64,000 nt of DNA from Bradyrhizobium guangxiense (GTDB lineage Bacteria; Pseudomonadota; Alphaproteobacteria; Rhizobiales; Xanthobacteraceae). Under the pieces are notes generated by a model, which was not told the origin of the DNA, did no database searches, and saw nothing but the letters and a program-made list of their open reading frames with translations. The stretch is from assembly GCF_004114915.1 (NCBI RefSeq), contig NZ_CP022219.1:2572501-2636500 (forward strand), given 5' to 3'. Shown piece by piece: positions 19,959 through 27,893 of this stretch; position 1 is the first letter of the stretch; every line of letters begins with the position of its first letter. The translations under genes were made by a program, and so were the position numbers.

Positions 19959-20768
19959 TTATTCCGAGAATGAGACCGGACGCATCTGCGCCTGCTGGGC
20001 GCGATATTCGTCCATGACGAGCTGCCTGATATGACTTCGCAGCTCCGCGAATTCCGGCCGCTCCTGGATCGACTCGTCGCGCGGATAAGCGAAGGGAACG
20101 TCGATGATTTCCCTGATCCGCGCCGGCCGCGCCGTCACCACCACGATGCGGGAGGAGAGGTAGATCGCCTCCTCGACGGAATGGGTGATCAGCATGACGG
20201 TTTTTCCTTCGGTCTCCAGCACCTTGAGCAGCAGGTTCTGCATGTTGGAGCGGGTCTGGGCGTCGAGTGCCCCGAACGGCTCGTCCATCAGGAGAAACTG
20301 CGGCTTCACCGCATAGGCCCGCGCGATCGCGAGGCGTTGCCGCATGCCGCCGGACAGATGCTTCGGAAAGGAATTGGCGAAGTCGGCCAGGCCCATCAGG
20401 CCGAGATAGTGATCGCAGATCGCTTCGCGCTCGGCGATCGGGACATGGTTGGCGTTGAGCGTCAGGCCGAAGGCGATGTTCTGCTTCACCGTCAACCAGG
20501 GGAATACGCCGTATTCCTGGAAGATGACGCCGCGCTCGGGGCCGGGACCGGCGACGGGACGGCCGTCGAACAGGACCTTGCCGGTGGTCGGCTTCTGGAA
20601 GCCGGCGAGCATGCTCATCATCGTAGTCTTGCCGCAGCCGGACGGGCCGATCACCGCAATGAAGTCGCCGTCCTTGATGTCGTAGCTGACGTCCTCGACC
20701 ACGTTGAGGCGGCCCTTCGGCGTCTCGAAGCACAGCGAAACCTTGTCGAACTGCGCGCGCTTGTTCAT
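19959..20768 (-). CDS. ABC transporter ATP-binding protein (NitT/TauT type)
   Basis: 269 aa nucleotide-binding subunit. Walker A is GPSGCGKTTM, the Q-loop is FQEYGVFPW, the signature is LSGGMRQR, Walker B is FLLMDEPFGALD and the switch His lies in LITHSVEEA. The closest subgroup is SsuB/TauB/NrtD. Its start overlaps the permease stop by 4 bp (ATGA-type), which shows translational coupling. It works with the adjacent permease and receptor as an importer. Confidence 0.95.
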   Translation of the reverse strand: MNKRAQFDKVSLCFETPKGRLNVVEDVSYDIKDGDFIAVIGPSGCGKTTMMSMLAGFQKPTTGKVLFDGRPVAGPGPERGVIFQEYGVFPWLTVKQNIAFGLTLNANHVPIAEREAICDHYLGLMGLADFANSFPKHLSGGMRQRLAIARAYAVKPQFLLMDEPFGALDAQTRSNMQNLLLKVLETEGKTVMLITHSVEEAIYLSSRIVVVTARPARIREIIDVPFAYPRDESIQERPEFAELRSHIRQLVMDEYRAQQAQMRPVSFSE

Positions 20769-21535
20769 GCGATGACCCGATCCTGCCAGACCAGAAGCCG
20801 CGCCGTGATCTTACGCAGGATCAAATCCATGATCAGCGCGATCAGGCCGATGCAGATGATGCCGACATAAATCACGTCGAGCAGGAAGTAGGTCGAGGCA
20901 TTCTGAATCATGGCGCCCAGCCCGCGCTGTGCCGCGATCAACTCGGATGCGACCAGCGTCGCCCATGCCACGCCCAAAGCCACGCGCAGCGCCGTGAGAA
21001 TGTGCGGGACGGTGAGAGGAATGATGACCTTGCGAAAGATCTCGGCCTGGTTGGCTCCGAGCGTCTGCGCCACGCGGATGTAGAGCGGCGTAATTTGCGA
21101 CACGCCCTCATACATCACGATCACGCCGGAGAAGAACGAGGCGTAGAACAGGATGACGAGCTTTGCGAGCTCGTCCACGCCGAAATAGACGATCACCAGC
21201 GGGATCAGCGCGATCGGCGGTAGCGCGCGGAAGAAGTTGATCATGGGGTCGGCGAAGGTGCGGGCGGGCCGATACCACCCGAGCAAAAATCCGACCGGCA
21301 CGGCCGCGAGGATGCCGAGCGCGACGCCGAGAAAGACACGCCGCGTCGAGGCGAAGATGTCGATCAGCAGGCCTTCTTTGGTGAGAAGCTCGAAGAATTT
21401 TGCGGCGACCTGGTGCGGCGCAGGAATCAGCGAGACGTTGACGAAGCCGCTCCAGCGCACGGCGTACCAGAGCACGATCGCACCGATCCACGGTATCAAT
21501 CCGAGACCGAGGCGTCTCAGGCCAGCTCCGTTCAT
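20765..21535 (-). CDS. ABC transporter permease (NitT/TauT type)
   Basis: 256 aa with about six membrane helices. The EAA loop typical of the SsuC/TauC group reads YIRVAQTLGANQAEIFRKVIIPLTVPHILTALR, which docks on the ATPase. It is the first gene of the importer operon and is divergent from the enolase-superfamily gene across a 107-bp shared promoter region. That arrangement suggests the importer brings in the substrate of the enzymes on the other strand. Confidence 0.94.
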   Translation of the reverse strand: MNGAGLRRLGLGLIPWIGAIVLWYAVRWSGFVNVSLIPAPHQVAAKFFELLTKEGLLIDIFASTRRVFLGVALGILAAVPVGFLLGWYRPARTFADPMINFFRALPPIALIPLVIVYFGVDELAKLVILFYASFFSGVIVMYEGVSQITPLYIRVAQTLGANQAEIFRKVIIPLTVPHILTALRVALGVAWATLVASELIAAQRGLGAMIQNASTYFLLDVIYVGIICIGLIALIMDLILRKITARLLVWQDRVIA

Positions 21536-21559
21536 TCGACGCGTCCACCCAGATTGCGG

Positions 21560-21597
21560 TTGATGTTTTCAGAGGTCATATTATAAATAGGATGACC
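21560..21597 (+). promoter_or_regulatory. promoter with overlapping GGTCAT-N12-ATGACC operator
   Basis: TTGATG (21560-21565) and TATAAA (21582-21587) are 16 bp apart and read toward the enolase-superfamily gene. An inverted repeat, GGTCAT (21574-21579) and ATGACC (21592-21597), straddles the -10 box and the predicted start site. This is where a repressor such as the GntR protein encoded at 24394 would act. The promoter also supports the gene start at 21643 over the ATG at 21592, which lies inside the operator. Confidence 0.55.
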
Positions 21598-21642
21598 ATA
21601 CAAGTGGCGCCTTTTGGTCGTAGGCGTCGCAGGTTTTCCCGC

Positions 21643-22770
21643 ATGACATCACAGCCTTTCACCATCCGAAGCGTCCAGGCCTTTGGCTATCGTTACCCGC
21701 TGACCACGCCGGTCATCACGTCCTTCGGGCGGATGAAGGATCGGCCGGCTGTCTTCGTCCGCGTCGAAGACAGCGACGGGAACATCGGCTGGGGCGAGGT
21801 GTGGTGCAATTTTCCCGCGCCGGGCGCCGAGCATCGTGTTCGGCTTGTCAACGAATTGCTCGCGCCGGCGCTGGTCGGATTCAACGCCTTTGAGCCGTCT
21901 GCTCCGTTCGAGCATCTGACGCAGGGAACCTCCGTGCTCGCGCTGCAATCGGGCGAGGCCGGCCCGTTTGCACAGTCGATCGCCGGCATCGATCTCGCTG
22001 TCTGGGATCTCCACGCGCGCCGCCAGAACGTTGCGCTGTGGAGGCTGCTCGGCGGGGCGGGGCGCACGATCAAGGTCTACGCCAGCGGCATCAATCCGGT
22101 CGGCTCCGAACGGACAGCCGAAGCGGCGCTCAGCCGCGGCTATCGCGCGTTGAAGCTGAAAATCGGGTTCGATCCGGCAGGCGACCGCGCCAACCTTGCC
22201 GCGCTGCGCCGTCTTGTGGGCGAGGGCCTGCTGGCCGCCGACGTCAACCAGGGCTGGACCCTGGCGCAGGCGCTGGAGCTCGCGCCGCAGCTCGATCACG
22301 TCGGTCTCGCCTGGCTCGAGGAGCCGATCCGCGCCGATCGCCCCCGTCAGGAATGGGCGCAATTGCGCGAGGCCATCCGCTTTCCGCTCGCGGCCGGCGA
22401 GAACATCGCGAGCCACGCCGGTTTTGCCGAGGTGCTGCGTGAGCCGGTGCTCGGTGTCGTCCAGCCCGACATCGCCAAATGGGGCGGCCTGTCGGCTTGC
22501 GCAAGCATCGCCCGCGACATCCTGAAGTCGGGAAAGATGTTCTGCCCGCACTATCTCGGCGCCGGCATCGGCCTTCTGGCATCCGCGCATCTTCTCGCCG
22601 GCGTCGGCGGCGACGGGCTGCTCGAAGTCGATTGCAATGAAAACCCGTTGCGCGATCGCTTCTGCGGTCCCGTGCTCGCTGTCCGCGACGGCATGATCAC
22701 GCTCGGCGACGAGGCTGGCCTCGGCTTCGCGCCCGATCTTGCATCCATCGAACAATACCGGACGATCTGA
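21643..22770 (+). CDS. enolase-superfamily enzyme, mandelate racemase/muconate lactonizing group
   Basis: 375 aa: N-terminal capping domain (residues 1-130) and TIM barrel. Active-site elements are LKLKIGF (KxK), ADVNQGW and WLEEPI and AAGENIAS (three metal ligands), VVQPDIAKWGG (Asp) and CPHYLGAG (His). The KxK plus Asp-His pair is that of the mandelate racemase subgroup, which racemises or dehydrates hydroxy or sugar acids by proton abstraction next to a carboxylate. Its stop overlaps the GMC start (TGATG), so it is in an operon with the GMC oxidoreductase and the GntR gene. The substrate is unknown. Confidence 0.88.
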   Translation: MTSQPFTIRSVQAFGYRYPLTTPVITSFGRMKDRPAVFVRVEDSDGNIGWGEVWCNFPAPGAEHRVRLVNELLAPALVGFNAFEPSAPFEHLTQGTSVLALQSGEAGPFAQSIAGIDLAVWDLHARRQNVALWRLLGGAGRTIKVYASGINPVGSERTAEAALSRGYRALKLKIGFDPAGDRANLAALRRLVGEGLLAADVNQGWTLAQALELAPQLDHVGLAWLEEPIRADRPRQEWAQLREAIRFPLAAGENIASHAGFAEVLREPVLGVVQPDIAKWGGLSACASIARDILKSGKMFCPHYLGAGIGLLASAHLLAGVGGDGLLEVDCNENPLRDRFCGPVLAVRDGMITLGDEAGLGFAPDLASIEQYRTI

Positions 22771-24365
22771 TGCCAGCACGCGGCTACGACTACATCATCG
22801 TCGGCGCGGGCTCGGCCGGTTGCGTCGTTGCAAACCGACTGTCGGCCGATCCGTCCTGCCGCGTGCTGTTGCTGGAGGCCGGTGGGTCGGATCGAAATTT
22901 CTGGCTGAAGCTTCCGGTCGGCTATTACCGGACCATCTACAACGAGCGGTTCTCGCGCCTGTTCAGGACCGAGCCCTCGGAGGGGAGCGGCGGCCGTGCC
23001 ATCGTGTGGCCGCGCGGCCGCGTGCTCGGCGGCTCGTCCTCGATCAATGGTCTGATCTTCATCCGGGGTCAGCACGAGGATTTTGACGATTGGGAGCGCC
23101 TTGGCGCCGATGGCTGGAGCTATCGCGAACTCCTGCCGTATTTCCGGCGCTACGAGCGCTACCGCGGCGGCGAGAGCCAGTTTCACGGTGGGCTCGGGGA
23201 GTTCGAGGTCTCCGACCTCCGCAACGACAATCCGGCATCGAAGGCCTGGGTCGAGGCGGGTGTAGAGTTCGGTCTGCCGCGCAATCCCGACTTCAACGGC
23301 GCCACGACGCTCGGCGTCGGTACCTACCAGCTCGGCATCGGGCGGCACTGGCGGACCAGTTCGGCCTCTGCATTTCTGCGCCCCGCCGCCCCCCGTCCCA
23401 ACCTCACCATCATCACCCACGCGCAGGTCAGCAGGGTCGTTTTCAACGGTCGTGTCGCGACCGGCGTCGAGTGGATCAGCAAGGGGCAAGTCCACAGCGC
23501 GGCGGCTGATCGTGAGATCATCCTGTCCGGCGGCGCGCTCCAATCCCCGCAGATCCTCCAGCTTTCCGGCGTAGGTCCGGCCGAATTGCTGCGCAAGCTC
23601 GGCATTCCCGTCGTTGCCGAGTCTCCTGATGTGGGCGCCAATCTTCAGGACCATTATCAGGCGCGGCTGATCGTTCGGCTGAAGGAGCGGATTTCGCTCA
23701 ACGATCAGGTGCGCAATCCCGTCGAGCTGACGAAGATGGGGCTGCAATGGATGCTGGCAGGCAGCGGCCCGTTGACGGTTGGCGCGGGCCAGGTGGGCGG
23801 CGCGGCCTGCACGGAATACGCCGTCGGCGGCCGGCCGGACGTGCAGTTCAACGTGATGCCGCTCTCGGTCGACAAGCCTGGCGAACCCCTGCACAGCTAT
23901 TCCGGTTTCACCGCGTCGGTCTGGCAATGCCACGGAAAGTCGCGCGGGCAGCTCGCGATCAGCTCGACCGATCCGTACGAGCAGCCGCGGATCGCGCCGA
24001 ACTATTTCGCCGAGGAGATCGACCGCAAGACCATCGTCGCGGGTCTGAAGATTTTGCGCGAGATCTATCGGCAGAAGGCGTTTCGTTCGCTCTGGGATGT
24101 CGAGATGGTGCCGGGCGAGGCGGCCAGGGATGATGCCGGGCTGTGGGACTTTGCGCGTAACACCGGAGGCACAGTATTTCACTGTGTGGGGACCTGTCGC
24201 ATGGGCAGCGACGCGCAGGCCGTGCTCGATCCGCAGCTGCGTGTGCGCGGCGTCGAGCGCCTGCGTGTGATCGATGCCTCGGTGATGCCGCAGATCACCT
24301 CGGCCAACACCAATGCGACCAGCCTGATGATCGGCGAGCGCGGTGCAGCGCTGGTCATGGCTTGA
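22770..24365 (+). CDS. GMC family oxidoreductase (choline dehydrogenase-like)
   Basis: 531 aa FAD-dependent alcohol oxidoreductase. The ADP-binding motif YIIVGAGSAGCVVANRLS is at residues 7-24, GMC signature 1 is RGRVLGGSSSINGLIFIRG, signature 2 is GALQSPQILQLSGVGP, and the catalytic His and Asn lie in FHCVGTCRMG and SANTNATS. There is no signal peptide. It is translationally coupled to the enolase-superfamily gene before it, and the GntR gene follows after 28 bp. It probably oxidises an alcohol group of the same imported compound. It is distinct from the hmfH-type GMC protein at 48844. Confidence 0.92.
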   Translation: MPARGYDYIIVGAGSAGCVVANRLSADPSCRVLLLEAGGSDRNFWLKLPVGYYRTIYNERFSRLFRTEPSEGSGGRAIVWPRGRVLGGSSSINGLIFIRGQHEDFDDWERLGADGWSYRELLPYFRRYERYRGGESQFHGGLGEFEVSDLRNDNPASKAWVEAGVEFGLPRNPDFNGATTLGVGTYQLGIGRHWRTSSASAFLRPAAPRPNLTIITHAQVSRVVFNGRVATGVEWISKGQVHSAAADREIILSGGALQSPQILQLSGVGPAELLRKLGIPVVAESPDVGANLQDHYQARLIVRLKERISLNDQVRNPVELTKMGLQWMLAGSGPLTVGAGQVGGAACTEYAVGGRPDVQFNVMPLSVDKPGEPLHSYSGFTASVWQCHGKSRGQLAISSTDPYEQPRIAPNYFAEEIDRKTIVAGLKILREIYRQKAFRSLWDVEMVPGEAARDDAGLWDFARNTGGTVFHCVGTCRMGSDAQAVLDPQLRVRGVERLRVIDASVMPQITSANTNATSLMIGERGAALVMA

Positions 24366-24393
24366 TCGCGCGGCCTGAATTCCGGAGGACGAG

Positions 24394-25116
24394 ATGGAAT
24401 TGAGTTCCGACAGTCACGTCCCCAAATACGCGCAGATCGCCGACATCTTCCGGCAGCGTATCGCGCGCGGTGTCTGGACTCAGGGATTTCGCCTGCCCGC
24501 CAACGAGGAGCTGGCTGCCGAGTTCGGCGTGTCGCGCGTCACGATCAGGCAGGCGGTGGAGCTGCTCGCCCGCGACGGCGTGATCGAGGCGCAGCAGGGC
24601 CGCGGCACCTTCGTCACGGGGACCGTGCGGCAGGATCGCTGGCTTAAGGTCGAGACGACGCTGTCCGATCTCGCCGACATGTATCGCGACACCTCGCCCG
24701 AGATCATCAACATCTCGGAGAGCCGCACCAACGCGCCGCTGCTTTCCGGCGATGGCAAGCCGGCCGAAAAATACGTCTTCATGCGCCGGCTGCATTCGCG
24801 GGAGAAACAGCCGTATTGCGTCATTTCGATCTATCTCGACGAGAAGATCTTTCGCAGATCGCCGAAGCGTTTTCGAAACGAGACCGTGATCCCGATCCTC
24901 AACGATCTCAGGGATCCCGCGATCGCCAGCGCGCGCCAGACCCTGACGATCGGTGCTGCGGATATCGAGGCGGCGCGGCTGCTGCGCGTACCGCTGAATT
25001 CGCCGGTGGCCGAAGTCCGCCGCATCTTCACGACCGCGGACCGTACCGTGATCTATCTCGGCGAGGTCACCTATCGCGGCGACTTCGTGCGGATCGACAT
25101 GGATCTGCGGCCCTAA
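24394..25116 (+). CDS. GntR family transcriptional regulator (HutC/UTRA type)
   Basis: 240 aa. The winged helix-turn-helix occupies residues 1-75 (IADIFRQRIARGVWTQGFRLP... LAAEFGVSRVTIRQAVELLARDGVIEAQQGRGTFV), followed by a UTRA ligand-binding domain ending YLGEVTYRGDFVRIDMDL. It is the last gene of the enolase-GMC operon and probably represses both that operon and the divergent importer through the inverted repeat at 21574-21597. The effector is likely the pathway substrate or a product. It is convergent with the ClC gene, with only 7 bp between the stops. Confidence 0.92.
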   Translation: MELSSDSHVPKYAQIADIFRQRIARGVWTQGFRLPANEELAAEFGVSRVTIRQAVELLARDGVIEAQQGRGTFVTGTVRQDRWLKVETTLSDLADMYRDTSPEIINISESRTNAPLLSGDGKPAEKYVFMRRLHSREKQPYCVISIYLDEKIFRRSPKRFRNETVIPILNDLRDPAIASARQTLTIGAADIEAARLLRVPLNSPVAEVRRIFTTADRTVIYLGEVTYRGDFVRIDMDLRP

Positions 25117-25123
25117 CGCTCGC

Positions 25124-26914
25124 TCAACGCGAGAACAGCTCCTGGTTCCGGCGCTCAAGTTCTTCCCCGTAGGTGCGCAGGACATGGGCTTCGCTCAGCG
25201 TGCCGATCGTCGCGCGATGGTCGGTGCGGTCGACGACTGCGAGCACATCCGCTTCGCTGCGTTCAAATGCCTTCAGGATCTCGCGCACCGGGGTGGTCGG
25301 GAGCAGGCACTCGTCCTGTTGCTGAGCCAGTGACCCGAGCTGCTCGTCGTCCTGGTTGGCGACGGAATGCAGTGTCGCGGCAGGGACGATGCCCGCATAG
25401 ATGCCGTTGGGATCGCGCAGCACGATCTGGCGGACCTGCGCCGGCGAGAACAGCTTTTGCGCCTCGCCGATCGGCATCGTCGTCAGCGCATTCTCAAAAT
25501 CGGTGCGCATCAGGGAGGCCGCGCTCATCTGCCGGACCCAACCGATGTCCTGCGGGCCGCGGATCACCTCGCCGCGCAGATGGAAGCGCCATGTCGCAAA
25601 GCTATAGCCGAACAGCTCGCGCACGATCAGCGCGCAGACCGATGAAGCGACCACCGCGCCAACGGTGACCGAGAAATCGCCGGTGATCTCGAGCGCGAGA
25701 CAGACCATGCTGAACGGTGCGCCAAGGACGCCGGTTCCGAGCGCGGCGAGCGCCGCGATCGCGGCGGTGCCGGGCTGAAGCGCGATCGTGGGAAGAGGGC
25801 CGGACAGCACGATGCTGTAGAGCTGTCCGATCAGCGCGCCGAGCAGGAGCGACGCGAAGAACAGGCCGCCGCGAAAGCCGGAGCCGAGCGAGATGGCCGA
25901 GGCGAGGATCTTGAACACGATCGTGGTCGTGAGCAGGAGCCAGGTTGGATTGCTGACCAGCAGGATCTGCATGGCGCCATGACCGGCGCCGAGCACGGTG
26001 GGCGTCAGCAAAGCGAGGCCGCCGAGCAGGAGGCCGCCGAGAATCGGCCGCAGGAGGCCCTTGAACATGGTGATGCGCTGAAAGCAGCGCTCGGAGAATG
26101 CGACGGCAAGCATTACGAGGATGCTGATGAAGGCGCAGATGATGCCGATCAGCACCGTCTGGCCGATCATCTCGACGGAAACCGGTGAGGGGAAGCCGGG
26201 CACCATCAGAAAGGACTGATGCGTCAATTGCCGCGCGACGAGCCAGGCGGTGACGGCGCTGGCGATAACCGGCACGAGCCCGGCGGACGTATAGGCGCCG
26301 AGCACGACCTCGAAGGCGTAGAAGGCGCCGGCGAGCGGTGCAGAAAACGCGGCGCTGATCGCACCCGCGGCGCCGCAGGCCACCAGGAGCCGCATGTCGT
26401 TGCGGCGGGCGGCCAGGCGCTGGCCGACATGGGAGCCGAACATCGAGCAGATCTGGGTATAGCCGGCCTCCAGCCCGACCGATCCGCCGAACCCGTTGGA
26501 CAGCAGCGTCTGGATCGAGATCAGCAGGCTGCCGCGAAAGGACACCCGGCCGCCATAGAGCGCATTGGCCTCGATCGCGTCGGCGAGTTGCTGTCCCTTC
26601 ACGCGCCGGGCGAAATACAGTCCGATCAGCGCGAGCACCAGGCCGCCAAGCATCGGGACGAGCAGCGTGCGCTGCCAGGAGATGACGCCGGTGGCGCTGA
26701 GGTGGGCGTCGAAAGGAATGTCGAACAGCAGGGCGTGAGAGACTTGGCTGAGGCTCGAGATCGCGGCTACCAGCACGCCACTGAGTAGTCCGACGACGAT
26801 GGCGACCAGCACAAGACCGGTCTCGCGATTGCGCACGAAATTGCGCAGGAACAACGGCAGCAGGCGGATGGCGGGAGCCGCAGCCGGCTTCGCAGGATGT
26901 GGTACCGGCGCCAT
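25124..26914 (-). CDS. ClC-family chloride channel/antiporter with C-terminal CBS pair
   Basis: 596 aa. About ten or more hydrophobic segments carry the ClC selectivity motifs: GFGGSVGLEAGYTQ (the GxxGxE region), CGAAGAISAAFSAPLAGAFYAFE and GSGFRGGLFFASLLLGALIG. The C-terminal 150 residues (MPIGEAQKLFSPAQVRQIVLRDPNG... VREILKAFERSEADVLAVVD) look like a CBS pair. ClC proteins carry Cl-, nitrate, fluoride or other anions by channel or proton exchange. The ATG at 26914 is 1 bp from the FGE stop, so it belongs to the sulfatase operon; a role in anion (perhaps sulfate) balance is inference only. Confidence 0.9.
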   Translation of the reverse strand: MAPVPHPAKPAAAPAIRLLPLFLRNFVRNRETGLVLVAIVVGLLSGVLVAAISSLSQVSHALLFDIPFDAHLSATGVISWQRTLLVPMLGGLVLALIGLYFARRVKGQQLADAIEANALYGGRVSFRGSLLISIQTLLSNGFGGSVGLEAGYTQICSMFGSHVGQRLAARRNDMRLLVACGAAGAISAAFSAPLAGAFYAFEVVLGAYTSAGLVPVIASAVTAWLVARQLTHQSFLMVPGFPSPVSVEMIGQTVLIGIICAFISILVMLAVAFSERCFQRITMFKGLLRPILGGLLLGGLALLTPTVLGAGHGAMQILLVSNPTWLLLTTTIVFKILASAISLGSGFRGGLFFASLLLGALIGQLYSIVLSGPLPTIALQPGTAAIAALAALGTGVLGAPFSMVCLALEITGDFSVTVGAVVASSVCALIVRELFGYSFATWRFHLRGEVIRGPQDIGWVRQMSAASLMRTDFENALTTMPIGEAQKLFSPAQVRQIVLRDPNGIYAGIVPAATLHSVANQDDEQLGSLAQQQDECLLPTTPVREILKAFERSEADVLAVVDRTDHRATIGTLSEAHVLRTYGEELERRNQELFSR

Positions 26915-26915
26915 C

Positions 26916-27890
26916 CTAGGCCGGATCCCGCAGCGGTTCGGTGCGCACGACGCGGAAGCCGATATTGCTGGACGAGGAATCGGGCGTATTGGAGCTTCGC
27001 GCCGCGACGCGGTAGCGATTGCAGTAGGATTCGTGGCAGAGGAAGGATCCACCGCGCATCGACCGGTTGGGAGCAGGCTCGCGGTTCAAGGGATCTCGCG
27101 ATGGCGTGAGGCGATGATAGCTCGGCGAAAAATAGTCTTCGCACCATTCCCAGACATTTCCCGCGGCATTGTGCAGGCCATATCCGTTGGGCGTGAAGGC
27201 GTGAACGGGCGCCGTACCAAAATAGCCGTCATCCATGGTGTTGCGGTCGGGAAAGTCGCCTTGCCAGATATTGCAGCGATGCTCGCCGCGGGGCTGCGGC
27301 TCATTGCCCCAGGGGTAGGTGGCTTGGTCCAACCCGCCGCGCGCGGCCATCTCCCATTCCGCTTCGGTCGGAAGACGCGTGCTGGTCCATTGGCAATAGG
27401 CCTGCGCGTCGTTCCAGGAGACGTGGACGACGGGATGATCGAGCCTGTCGAGAATGCTGCTCGACGGTCCTTCCGGCTGCGCCCAATAGGCGCGCGTCAC
27501 CGGGACCCACCATGGCGTTTCCTGAACGCGCGTCGTGCGGTTCGCACGTGTCTCTTCCGGCAACAGCCCGTCGAAGACAAAGCTCCAGCCGTAGCGTTCG
27601 GCGTCTGTCGTGTAGCCCGTGGCGCGGACGAAGTCGCCGAATTGCAGATTGCTCACGGTGTGACAGGCAATGGCAAACGGCGACAGCGTGAGGAGCCGCA
27701 TCGGGCCTTCGCCGTCCTCGACAAAGCCTCCGCCGTCGGATCCCATGTGGAAGGTTCCACCGATCAGCGAGCTCCAGCGGCGCGCGATCGGGTTAGCACT
27801 GGGAGGGATCGCTGCTGGCGCATCAATGCTCGTCGCCGGTTCGTTGCCGGCGGCGCGCAGGATGCAACAATGTGAGCGATCCCCAGCCAT
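26916..27890 (-). CDS. formylglycine-generating enzyme (SUMF1 family)
   Basis: 324 aa. It converts the active-site Cys of sulfatases to formylglycine using O2 and copper. The sequence follows the human FGE pattern closely: GGTFHMGSD, TGYTTDAERYGWSFVF, WNDAQAYCQW, RLPTEAEWEMAARGG, NIWQGDFP, NGYGLHNAAGNVWEW and GGSFLCHESYC. The two redox Cys are present (C285 and C290). It is encoded between the sulfatase (2-3 bp gap) and the ClC gene, so its client is the adjacent Cys-type sulfatase. There is no export signal, which is consistent with modification in the cytoplasm before folding. Confidence 0.95.
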   Translation of the reverse strand: MAGDRSHCCILRAAGNEPATSIDAPAAIPPSANPIARRWSSLIGGTFHMGSDGGGFVEDGEGPMRLLTLSPFAIACHTVSNLQFGDFVRATGYTTDAERYGWSFVFDGLLPEETRANRTTRVQETPWWVPVTRAYWAQPEGPSSSILDRLDHPVVHVSWNDAQAYCQWTSTRLPTEAEWEMAARGGLDQATYPWGNEPQPRGEHRCNIWQGDFPDRNTMDDGYFGTAPVHAFTPNGYGLHNAAGNVWEWCEDYFSPSYHRLTPSRDPLNREPAPNRSMRGGSFLCHESYCNRYRVAARSSNTPDSSSSNIGFRVVRTEPLRDPA

Positions 27891-27893
27891 GCC

